Below, in pieces: positions 8,180-14,698 of a stretch of 23,530 nt of DNA (position 1 is the stretch's first letter; every line of letters starts with the position of its first letter). The notes under the pieces are model-generated. The model made no database searches, was not told where the DNA came from, and was given only the letters and a program-made list of their open reading frames with translations. Origin of the DNA: Porphyromonadaceae bacterium UBA7572 (GTDB lineage: Bacteria > Bacteroidota > Bacteroidia > Bacteroidales > Muribaculaceae). The position numbers were made by a program, and so were the translations under genes. The DNA lies in assembly GCA_002476625.1 (NCBI GenBank), contig DLLC01000028.1:1-23530 (forward strand). Reading direction: 5' to 3'.

Positions 8180-9290
8180 TGCCATCTCGGCTGATGCCGC
8201 CACCGTCCATAGCTCGCCACACATAGGCAATGTAGGCTATCACAAAGGGCACGAGCACCGACACCACACTCATCACTTTCAGCGTGAAGAGGCTCGACGA
8301 GCTGTTGCGGATAGTGAGCGAACTGTTGGCATCGAGCACCGACGGATAGAAGGCGGTGTGGTTGTAGCCCAGCACACAAAATAGGCTAATCACCACAGTC
8401 ACAGTGCCTAATCCAACGGTTAGGAAGCCCTTGTTCCATTTCGCTTTTGTGGCCAGTGTGCGGTAAATCCCCCAAAGCACCAGTCCCACGCCTCCGAGCA
8501 GAAGGATAAGGCACCACCACATGTCGATGAAATTGTGCAGATACTTGTAGCTGACCCACTGCACCGCGCCATCTTTCGTGTCCACTCCGTCGGAGGTGAG
8601 GATTAAAGTGGCAGTGGCAAGGAACATTACCACAAACCAGGCGCTATTGATGGCCAGTTGCTTGACTTGTGCATTCTGAAAATGCTCGTCGCGGATATAG
8701 CCGATAAGGTAGAGCGACGCCAATGTGCGCGATAGCAGCAGCACCATGATTCCAAACACCAAGTTTTTCCAGCACAGAATTGCCTCAAGGCCATGCATTG
8801 GGCCCCACATTGATATGGTGGAGGCTTCTACATCGAGAATCCTGTTTTTGGTGACGCTAAACTCGTTGCCGAAAAACATACTGCCCACCGCCACACCGAG
8901 CAGCACAGGGCCGAGCACGCCATTGATAAGGAGCAGCGTATCGTAGAAGCTGGTGCCATACACGTTGCCTTGCTTTGCGCGATACTCGTAGGAGATGGCT
9001 TGAATCACAAAGCAGAGCAGGATGAGCATCCACAGCCAGTACGCGCCTCCAAAGCTGGTGGAGTAGAACAGCGGAAACGAGGCGAAGAATGCGCCGCCAA
9101 ATGTGACCAAGGTGGTGAACGTGAGTTCCCATTTGTGTCCTAAGGCATGAATGAGCAGCTGCCGTTGCTCGGCGTCTTTCACACCGAAGAGCATCGACTG
9201 TCCGCCCTGCACGAAAAGAAGAAACACAAGCAGAGCGCCAAGAATGGAGATGATGAGCCACCAGTAGTTTTGAAGGAGATAGAGTGTCAT
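8166..9290 (-). CDS. cydB: Cytochrome bd ubiquinol oxidase subunit II
   Basis: Membrane subunit of the bd-type quinol oxidase, which reduces O2 to water and lets anaerobes survive or use traces of oxygen. 374 aa, with about eight or nine hydrophobic segments starting at NYWWLIISILGALLVFLLFV (residues 8-27). Family-typical stretches include FVQGGQSMLFG (26-36) and HKWELTFTTLVTFGGAFFASFP (52-73). It is the last gene of DUF4492-cydA-cydB and starts 7 nt after the cydA stop. Its 3' end overlaps the convergent patatin gene by 14 nt; no terminator is visible in the overlap, so antisense effects between the two transcripts are possible. Confidence 0.95.
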   Translation of the reverse strand: MTLYLLQNYWWLIISILGALLVFLLFVQGGQSMLFGVKDAEQRQLLIHALGHKWELTFTTLVTFGGAFFASFPLFYSTSFGGAYWLWMLILLCFVIQAISYEYRAKQGNVYGTSFYDTLLLINGVLGPVLLGVAVGSMFFGNEFSVTKNRILDVEASTISMWGPMHGLEAILCWKNLVFGIMVLLLSRTLASLYLIGYIRDEHFQNAQVKQLAINSAWFVVMFLATATLILTSDGVDTKDGAVQWVSYKYLHNFIDMWWCLILLLGGVGLVLWGIYRTLATKAKWNKGFLTVGLGTVTVVISLFCVLGYNHTAFYPSVLDANSSLTIRNSSSSLFTLKVMSVVSVLVPFVIAYIAYVWRAMDGGGISRDGISKP

Positions 9291-9297
9291 ATTGTTG

Positions 9298-10878
9298 TCA
9301 ATGTTTTACGGTGTTGAGGTTCTGCTTTGATTTTTCTGCCACTTGCTTCATGATGATGCCGATGTCGGCAACGAGCAAGGCGGTGAAGATGACGGCAAAC
9401 ACCCAGAAGGTGATCTGCACATATCCTGCACTGAGGTCGCTGATGGCCACCTTGTTGGGCATCAGGTCCTGAATAGTCCAGGGCTGGCGGCCCACTTCTG
9501 CCACTATCCAGCCACAGGCACTGCACAGGTAGGTGAGGGGGATGGTGACGATGGCGAGCGTGTGCCACCACCGTGCCCATCGGGCTTTTTCTAAAATACT
9601 GCGCTTGTAGGCCAGCACGAGCGCTATAAGCATAAACAGCACCAAGTAGCCACCCACTGCCACCATGAAGTGGAACGTGTAGAAAGTGAGCGCCACGGGT
9701 GGCACAGCCTCTTGTGGTGAGCCAATGTAGCCGTATCCAAAGTAGGGATAGTTGGCCTCGATGGTGTCAAGAGCTTCAGCCATGGCGGCCTTGTCGTCTT
9801 TTTTCAGCGCCACGTTATAGGCTCCGATTGCCTCCTTGGCTATCGCTCCTCGCCTCATGCGCTCATTGTATGATATGGTGCTGATGACATTGCCGTGGCG
9901 GTCTCGCGATTTGCCGTCGATGATGTCGCGGATGCCCGGCACAAACGATTGGGGATCGTGGTTGGCGAGAATGGAAAGGCCGTATGGAATACCGATCTTC
10001 ATCAGGTAAGGGGCTTCATCGTTGTTCACCGTCTTAGCTGGATTGAGAATGCCGAAAGCCACAATTTCCTGTCCGTTTTGGCCATTGTAAAGTCCCTCCA
10101 TGGCGGCAAGCTTCATAGGCTGTCGCTCTGCCACGGTCACTGCCGAAGTGTCGCCCGTGATGGCGGTAAGCATGGCTCCCGCCAGTCCTATCCAGGCACC
10201 CACTTTCATGCTGCGGTAGCAGTGGTCGGCATTCCGCCCACGGTTCAGCATCCATCCCGATATGCCCACCACCATCACGCCAGCGAGAGCCCATGAGCTC
10301 AGCACGGTGTGCAGCACCTTGTTCACTGCCATAGGCGAGGTGGCCACTTCCCAGAAGCTCGTCATCTCATTGCGCATGGTTTCGGGGTTGAACGTGCAGC
10401 CCACAGGATCTTGCATCCAAGCGTTGGCCACCAAAATCCATAGGGCTGAAAGGCTGGCTCCGATGGCTGTGAGCCAAGTGGCTGCCAGATGGAAACGTGG
10501 CGACACCCGGTTCCAGCCGAAGAACATTACGGCAATGAATGTGGATTCCATGAAAAATGCCAAGATGCCCTCAATGGCGAGGGGCGCGCCGAAGATGTCG
10601 CCCACAAACCAGCTGTAGTTCGACCAGTTGGTGCCAAACTCGAATTCGAGAATGATGCCCGTGGCCACACCGATGGCGAAATTCACGCCAAAGATCGTCA
10701 TCCAGAACTTGGTGGTGGCAAGCCACTTCTCATCGCGGGTGCGGTAGAAGATAGTTTCCATAATAGCGATAATCACTCCCAGTCCGAGGGTGAGGGGCAC
10801 GAATAGCCAGTGATAAATGGCGGTGAGCGCAAATTGAGCGCGCGACCAGTCGACTACGGAAGTCAGTTCGTTCATCAT
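9298..10878 (-). CDS. cydA: Cytochrome bd ubiquinol oxidase subunit I
   Basis: Quinol-oxidising, haem-bearing subunit in the inner membrane. Residues that correspond to those known in E. coli CydA can be placed: His23 (His19), Glu103 and Glu111 (Glu99, Glu107), His190 (His186), Q-loop Lys256 and Glu261 in ERQPMKLAAMEG (Lys252, Glu257), Met405 (Met393), and Glu461/Arg464 in EVGRQPW (Glu445, Arg448). The position two before Met405 reads His (FHFMV), where E. coli has Arg391 by my recollection. The Q-loop is followed by a long soluble segment (about 270-385), giving 526 aa. All haem-ligand residues are present, so the enzyme should be functional. ATG ATG at 10878/10875; either could be used. It follows DUF4492 by 31 nt. 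Confidence 0.97.
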   Translation of the reverse strand: MMNELTSVVDWSRAQFALTAIYHWLFVPLTLGLGVIIAIMETIFYRTRDEKWLATTKFWMTIFGVNFAIGVATGIILEFEFGTNWSNYSWFVGDIFGAPLAIEGILAFFMESTFIAVMFFGWNRVSPRFHLAATWLTAIGASLSALWILVANAWMQDPVGCTFNPETMRNEMTSFWEVATSPMAVNKVLHTVLSSWALAGVMVVGISGWMLNRGRNADHCYRSMKVGAWIGLAGAMLTAITGDTSAVTVAERQPMKLAAMEGLYNGQNGQEIVAFGILNPAKTVNNDEAPYLMKIGIPYGLSILANHDPQSFVPGIRDIIDGKSRDRHGNVISTISYNERMRRGAIAKEAIGAYNVALKKDDKAAMAEALDTIEANYPYFGYGYIGSPQEAVPPVALTFYTFHFMVAVGGYLVLFMLIALVLAYKRSILEKARWARWWHTLAIVTIPLTYLCSACGWIVAEVGRQPWTIQDLMPNKVAISDLSAGYVQITFWVFAVIFTALLVADIGIIMKQVAEKSKQNLNTVKH

Positions 10879-10909
10879 ATTGTATCTGTTTTTTTGTAGT
10901 TAATGGAGG

Positions 10910-11149
10910 TTACCTGTCGGTGAACTGCTCTCTCACATACTCAGCCTTGCCTTTGTCGCTGTCGGCCTTTCCGCTGAGGAAGTCGGGGAAAAGCAGCCAG
11001 CGCAGTATCAGGAAAAATACCACCAGCTTGATGCCGATGATGGCCCATAGTGTGCGCCCTACAGTCATGCTGCGGAATCCGTCGAGGTAGAAGCGCGCGA
11101 CCCTCGTGAGGGCGCTGGGCTGATTGCCGGTGCTGTTCCTATTTTTCAT
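10910..11149 (-). CDS. DUF4492 small membrane protein, first gene of the cyd operon
   Basis: 79-aa protein with one membrane helix (TLWAIIGIKLVVFFLILRW). DUF4492 genes lie immediately before cydA in Bacteroidetes and are presumed to be accessory to the bd oxidase, as CydX is in Proteobacteria; this is inference from context. The core RVARFYLDGFRSMTVGRTLW to LFPDFL fits the family. I place the start at the ATG at 11149, not at the upstream ones, because the duplicated fragment at 14280-14333 begins at the aligned ATG. The N-terminal MKNRNSTGNQPSA precedes the usual family start and is encoded by the duplicated segment, so this N-terminus may be recently added or may be ancestral to this lineage. 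Confidence 0.85.
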   Translation of the reverse strand: MKNRNSTGNQPSALTRVARFYLDGFRSMTVGRTLWAIIGIKLVVFFLILRWLLFPDFLSGKADSDKGKAEYVREQFTDR

Positions 11150-11202
11150 CATACAGAGCCTTTGAGTAAGATTTTCCACAAATATACTGATTTATTTGTG
11201 AA
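11106..11202 (-). repeat. Direct repeat copy A: promoter and 5' end of DUF4492
   Basis: 97 nt matched by 14290-14386 in the same orientation. The first 30 nt and the last 27 nt are identical; the middle, between start codon and promoter, differs at about ten positions with one compensating deletion and insertion. It covers the first 15 codons of DUF4492, its leader and its -7 box. It marks one edge of the DUF262/DUF1016 cassette. Confidence 0.9.
11177..11200 (-). promoter_or_regulatory. cyd operon -7 box inside a palindrome (copy A)
   Basis: The minus strand reads TATATTTG at 11186-11179 (TAnnTTTG), 30 nt before the DUF4492 ATG. It overlaps a perfect inverted repeat, CACAAATA (11177-11184) and TATTTGTG (11193-11200), with an 8-nt spacer. 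No -33 TTTG is found in this copy. The palindrome could be a regulator site for the oxidase operon; the protein is unknown. Confidence 0.5.
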
Positions 11203-11251
11203 TTTGTAGCAGACTATTTGCTTGTGATGATAAAAAAACGTCAGGTATATA

Positions 11252-12412
11252 CTATTTTTCAGATTTGTCATTCTTTATAAAGAATTGGCAAAACTCTCTT
11301 AACTGCTGTTGCATTTGTTCCTGTGGTATCAAGATACGCTTATACTCAGCAATCATTGTCGGGCTCATGCTGCGACTCATGGCGTATTCAACAACTACCT
11401 TGTCGGCATCGGGACACAAAATGATACCTATGGATGGGTTCTCGTTAGAACGCTTCACCTCGCGGTCGAGGGCCTCCAAGTAAAACTCTAACTGGCCAAG
11501 GTCGCGTGGATGAAACTTCGTTTTCTTCAATTCTACTGCAACGAGAGCTTGAAGTCCACGATGGAAGAACAGCAAATCCGCCTTGAACGAAGATGCTCCA
11601 ACATTCAAGCGATACTCTTGATCCATAAAGATAAAGTCCTTGCCCAATTCAAGAATAAACTGCTTCATGTGTTCTATCAGTCCAAGCTTCAGTTTCGACT
11701 CGCTGTGTTTCTTTGGTAAGTTGAGGAAGTCCACAAAGTATGAGTCTTTGAACATAATCGGAGATTTGGGATAAGTCTCAAGCAAACCTTTCGACAGATT
11801 TGTCTTCTTACTCAATAACGCAGAATACGTCTGGTTTGATATGCAGCGTTGCAGTTCGCGTACAAACAAATGCTCTTTATGTGCATAAAGAATGTAGAAT
11901 AACCGTTCTTCCACACTTTTACACCTACACAATATCTCGATGTGGTTTGTCAAAGTTGTCAGTGTTAGGATATTGGGCATTTGTCCAGTTCTTGATTGGA
12001 CAATTTGTGCAGTTTCTGACTGCACTATTATAGCCTCTCTTTGCTTAAATTCAATTTGTGCAGTTTCCGATTGCACAAATTGATCCGTCAGATATTTTCT
12101 TATAGCCGCCGCAAATACTTCAGATGAATATTCATCATAAAACATCACCATATTGTAAATGTTTCTCTTGCTAAATCCTTTGATGTCAGGGCGAGTGGAA
12201 CGAATATATTCAGACAGTTGTGTTACGACTTTGCTTCCCCATTCCTCGCTTTTCAGTTTCTTTGAAACATAACCACCCACATACCATGCACAAAGCAGGG
12301 ATTGTTCGTTGACGGCACGTGATGCCTTGCACCTATGCTGAACTATTATATTCACCACTTCGGTAAATTCTCGTTCTTGGGAAGAGTTTGTCAAATTACC
12401 ATTAATATTCAT
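11252..12412 (-). CDS. DUF1016 (YhcG-like) PD-(D/E)XK nuclease family protein
   Basis: 386-aa protein with the two-part YhcG layout. The N-terminal DUF1016_N helical domain (about 12-95) contains LLCAWYVGGYVSKKL and GFSKRNIYNMVMFY; the C-terminal nuclease domain (about 180-375) has KADLLFF (Asp279) and VAVELKK (Glu294, Lys296), the D...ExK signature, followed by GQLEFYLEAL. The family is frequent in defence islands and beside type I restriction genes, but its substrate is not established. The linker (111-145) carries three copies of a VQSETAQI-like octapeptide, encoded by palindromic DNA. It is the second gene of the cassette, 8 nt after the DUF262 gene. DNA is visibly AT-richer than cydAB. 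The stop is followed by a T-rich tract but no clear hairpin, so read-through into the cyd operon is likely. Confidence 0.88.
   Translation of the reverse strand: MNINGNLTNSSQEREFTEVVNIIVQHRCKASRAVNEQSLLCAWYVGGYVSKKLKSEEWGSKVVTQLSEYIRSTRPDIKGFSKRNIYNMVMFYDEYSSEVFAAAIRKYLTDQFVQSETAQIEFKQREAIIVQSETAQIVQSRTGQMPNILTLTTLTNHIEILCRCKSVEERLFYILYAHKEHLFVRELQRCISNQTYSALLSKKTNLSKGLLETYPKSPIMFKDSYFVDFLNLPKKHSESKLKLGLIEHMKQFILELGKDFIFMDQEYRLNVGASSFKADLLFFHRGLQALVAVELKKTKFHPRDLGQLEFYLEALDREVKRSNENPSIGIILCPDADKVVVEYAMSRSMSPTMIAEYKRILIPQEQMQQQLREFCQFFIKNDKSEK
11981..12083 (-). repeat. Three palindromic units inside the DUF1016 gene
   Basis: Unit at 12051-12083: perfect 12-nt arms (TCAATTTGTGCA/TGCACAAATTGA) with a 9-nt loop. 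Unit at 12007-12025: GTGCAG/CTGCAC with a 7-nt loop. Unit at 11981-12003: TTGTCCA/TGGACAA with a 9-nt loop. They encode VQSETAQI (113-120), VQSETAQI (130-137) and VQSRTGQM (138-145) in the linker between domains. Confidence 0.85.
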
Positions 12413-12420
12413 AGTTTTTG

Positions 12421-14229
12421 TTATACTTTCTGTGGTTTATTGAATATAAAGTTACAGATGCGTTTGGCAGCTTTCTGGTTTGCAGCTTCTATATCATCCT
12501 TGCCCCACTTATCAGATGTGTATGAAGATAATGCAGAAGCTATGCCAAATAGACTACCGACATAACCTTTCTTGTCTTGTACAAGAGTCCCTTTCTTCGT
12601 CTTGAACCAATCCATGCCAATATGCTTGTTGATATCTTCTTCAAGAAGAATCTTATTACCAAGCAAGTTTACCATATCGTCAAACTCCTCCTTGGTAATT
12701 CCTGCATCATCACGAATGGCATCTATATTATGGCCACTGGCGGGCATAATATGTTCCACGTTCACTTTGTCTGGTATAAAATCAAAAGACAATCCATGTT
12801 CCTTTGAATAGATGTACTCATTGAGATATACCAAGATGTTTCTGTCATATTCTTTTAGGTCGGCAATTACGTCTTCTTCATTCCATGTAGTACAGATATG
12901 CGCATCAAAATCTGCTATGATAGCTTCTATCGGATATGTTGGGTCTACTAATTTGAAATTCTCATTGAACAGAAATGTTTTGAAATAGCGTGAAGAGAAA
13001 CCGAAATCACTTACTTCAAGAAGAGCAAATAGTCTAAGCAAGCATTCCATTATTGGAGTGACACCCTGCTCAGATCGTTCATCTTCAGGCACTCTGAAAA
13101 GATAAGATATGAGAAAGAGCTTGAAGTTTTCATTAAACTTCAATAGTAACTTGGTAATTGGATATTCTTGTATCAAATTCCAAATTTCCAATATTCTGCT
13201 AAACTTTTCACATATTTCCATCGGGTCGTCCAACAGAGACGGATTTATCACAGTATAATACTTTCTTACACCAGGGGTGTTCAACTGTCCTTCTTCATAT
13301 TCATGTTTGTCGGCACGATTTATATACATAAACTGCTGAAGTACACTATCTATGTTTACCACTTTCTTTTGTGCCAATTCATCGGCTTGCCATATAATCG
13401 GCTCCCATATACTCTTGAAATCAACTCCATCGGGGGCTTTAGAAAAAAGTTGGGCTGATATAATGTCAGCATCCGACAACGGCATTCCTGTAGAGTTCAA
13501 AGAATTGAACATAGTTATGGCCTGTTCTATCTGCCAACTTTTAATTTCAATAATCTGGCACTTGTTCAAGAAACCATTTGCCAATACATCTAAATTGGAC
13601 TCTTGGTAAGTATGAAGTTTCTCATAGAAAGATTTGAAATTTCTGAAGAAATTGGTGTACTTATTATCTTTCTGCTTTCGAGGAAATTTATATACTGCTT
13701 TCTCTGCGTCTGCAAAAGTCCGAGCTTCAATGATATTTTTCAGCTCATCTTTATACAGTTCATTGATAGACACATTCTCCAAGATTTTTACACCTTTGGC
13801 TTTGTTCCAATCTTTTTCTATGTCTATCTGTTTTCTTACATCAGCACGATATAAAATCTCAAAAATGTAGTCTAAACTTTGCTGTAAACTTCTTTTCAAT
13901 CCTGCCGCTTCTTCTGTTTCCGCCATTGAAATCAAAACATCTGTTATACGTAAGTGCATAGCCTTGAGCAAAAGCAAAAATGTAGTCGTTCTTTGCTGTC
14001 CGTCGATTAGATTCAAATATCCATCTTGTGAGCAATCAATAATGATAGTGCCGAAGAAATATGGGTCTTCAGCGTCTTGGGCTATGTATGATTCTATATC
14101 TTGCCAAAGTTTGTCACAATTTGTTGTGTTCCACGAATATGCTCTTTGGTACTCTGGAATACGAAATATATCTGATTTCCTTAAATATACACCAATAGTT
14201 TGGAGTTTGGGTTCTATTTCTTTAGCCAT
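12421..14229 (-). CDS. DUF262/DUF1524 protein, GmrSD-like restriction candidate
   Basis: 602-aa single-chain protein. The N-terminal DUF262 domain (ParB/Srx-like NTPase) shows IPEYQRAYSW (24-33), FFGTIII (58-64) and DGQQRTTTF (76-84), the nucleotide-handling motif. The C-terminal DUF1524 His-Me/HNH nuclease shows EHIMP (492-496), NLLGN (521-525) and INKHIGMDWFKTKKG (from 533), with His493 as presumed catalytic base. Fused GmrS-GmrD proteins of this kind act as type IV enzymes that cut modified (for example glucosylated) phage DNA in some lineages; the target here is unknown. First gene of the cassette, followed after 8 nt by the DUF1016 nuclease gene. The 60 nt before the ATG hold no TAnnTTTG box, so transcription likely comes from the duplicated cyd promoter at 14363-14393. 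AT-rich relative to flanks. Confidence 0.88.
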   Translation of the reverse strand: MAKEIEPKLQTIGVYLRKSDIFRIPEYQRAYSWNTTNCDKLWQDIESYIAQDAEDPYFFGTIIIDCSQDGYLNLIDGQQRTTTFLLLLKAMHLRITDVLISMAETEEAAGLKRSLQQSLDYIFEILYRADVRKQIDIEKDWNKAKGVKILENVSINELYKDELKNIIEARTFADAEKAVYKFPRKQKDNKYTNFFRNFKSFYEKLHTYQESNLDVLANGFLNKCQIIEIKSWQIEQAITMFNSLNSTGMPLSDADIISAQLFSKAPDGVDFKSIWEPIIWQADELAQKKVVNIDSVLQQFMYINRADKHEYEEGQLNTPGVRKYYTVINPSLLDDPMEICEKFSRILEIWNLIQEYPITKLLLKFNENFKLFLISYLFRVPEDERSEQGVTPIMECLLRLFALLEVSDFGFSSRYFKTFLFNENFKLVDPTYPIEAIIADFDAHICTTWNEEDVIADLKEYDRNILVYLNEYIYSKEHGLSFDFIPDKVNVEHIMPASGHNIDAIRDDAGITKEEFDDMVNLLGNKILLEEDINKHIGMDWFKTKKGTLVQDKKGYVGSLFGIASALSSYTSDKWGKDDIEAANQKAAKRICNFIFNKPQKV

Positions 14230-14279
14230 TTGTATCTTAATAATTGATTAATAACTCGTTGAATAAACATTTGTTTTGA

Positions 14280-14333
14280 TTAAGTGGCGGTGAGGGCGCT
14301 GGGCTGATTGCCGGTGCTGATTCTATTTTTCAT
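14280..14333 (-). pseudogene. Orphan 5' fragment of DUF4492 (17 codons)
   Basis: ATG at 14333 opens MKNRISTGNQPSALTAT and a TAA. The first 15 codons match the start of the intact gene (MKNRNSTGNQPSALT) with one change, Asn5 to Ile; homology ends after codon 15. It is a truncated copy left on the far side of the cassette. It could also be translated as a short leader peptide ahead of the DUF262 gene, 50 nt downstream. Confidence 0.8.
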
Positions 14334-14386
14334 TTGGCGAGCCTGTGAGAATGATTACACCACAAATATACTGATTTATTTGTGAA
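14290..14386 (-). repeat. Direct repeat copy B of the DUF4492 5' region
   Basis: Partner of 11106-11202. Beyond both ends the sequences are unrelated, so the edges of the duplication are sharp. The two copies bracket 11203-14289, that is, exactly the two cassette genes and their short flanks. Confidence 0.9.
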
Positions 14387-14393
14387 AAACAAT
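14363..14393 (-). promoter_or_regulatory. Captured cyd-type promoter facing the DUF262 gene
   Basis: The minus strand reads -33-like ATTG (14390-14393), 19 nt, then -7 TATATTTG (14363-14370). The same palindrome as copy A (14361-14384) overlaps it. It points to the orphan leader and the cassette. The -33 match is better than at copy A, which suggests copy B sits at the ancestral promoter. Confidence 0.55.
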
Positions 14394-14698
14394 GCCTTAC
14401 CCTGCCATATCATCAGCCCAGCCGGCAAATACTGGTGTGCTTGCATAATCCCAGCAGCGCAGCAACCTCATTCACAGTGCCAAAAGAGGATTGAATAGCA
14501 CCTTTTTTCGTCTTGAAACTTTGCCATGACGAAACAAATCTCTATTTTTGTATCAAACAGCGCGTGATAGGATGATTAGCAATGGTAAAAAAGGATTGAT
14601 TCCGAAGATGCTGTAACTCTTCTCAGATGACATTGCTGTTATAGCTTCCTTCACCATTTTAATTTTTTTAAAAAACTATTAAACCTGAAATATTGAAA
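14387..14698. other. Intergenic stretch with possible gene relic
   Basis: No intact gene. An open minus-strand frame at 14416-14541 reads WQSFKTKKGAIQSSFG and ends after 42 codons. It resembles the DUF1524 end of the cassette gene (WFKTKKG...SLFG), including a near-identical DNA stretch (cttttttcgtcttgaa at 14503 against ctttcttcgtcttgaa at 12591). It may be a decayed remnant of a related gene. The stretch also carries the plus-strand promoter at 14520-14550. Confidence 0.35.
14520..14550 (+). promoter_or_regulatory. Promoter for the secreted TonB_C-like gene
   Basis: -33 TTTG (14520-14523), 19-nt spacer, -7 TATTTTTG (14543-14550): a full match to the Bacteroidetes consensus. It leaves a leader of about 140 nt before the ATG at 14699. 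Confidence 0.6.

Noticed and set aside
11177..11200. Divergent promoter pair explaining the CACAAATA palindrome
   Set aside because: Only the minus strand gives TAnnTTTG; the plus strand reads TTTATTTG, lacking the TA, and has no gene to serve.
11203..14289. Insertion sequence or transposon carrying the DUF262/DUF1016 genes
   Set aside because: No transposase, no terminal inverted repeats and no short target-site duplication; the flanking repeat is a 97-nt gene-derived sequence.
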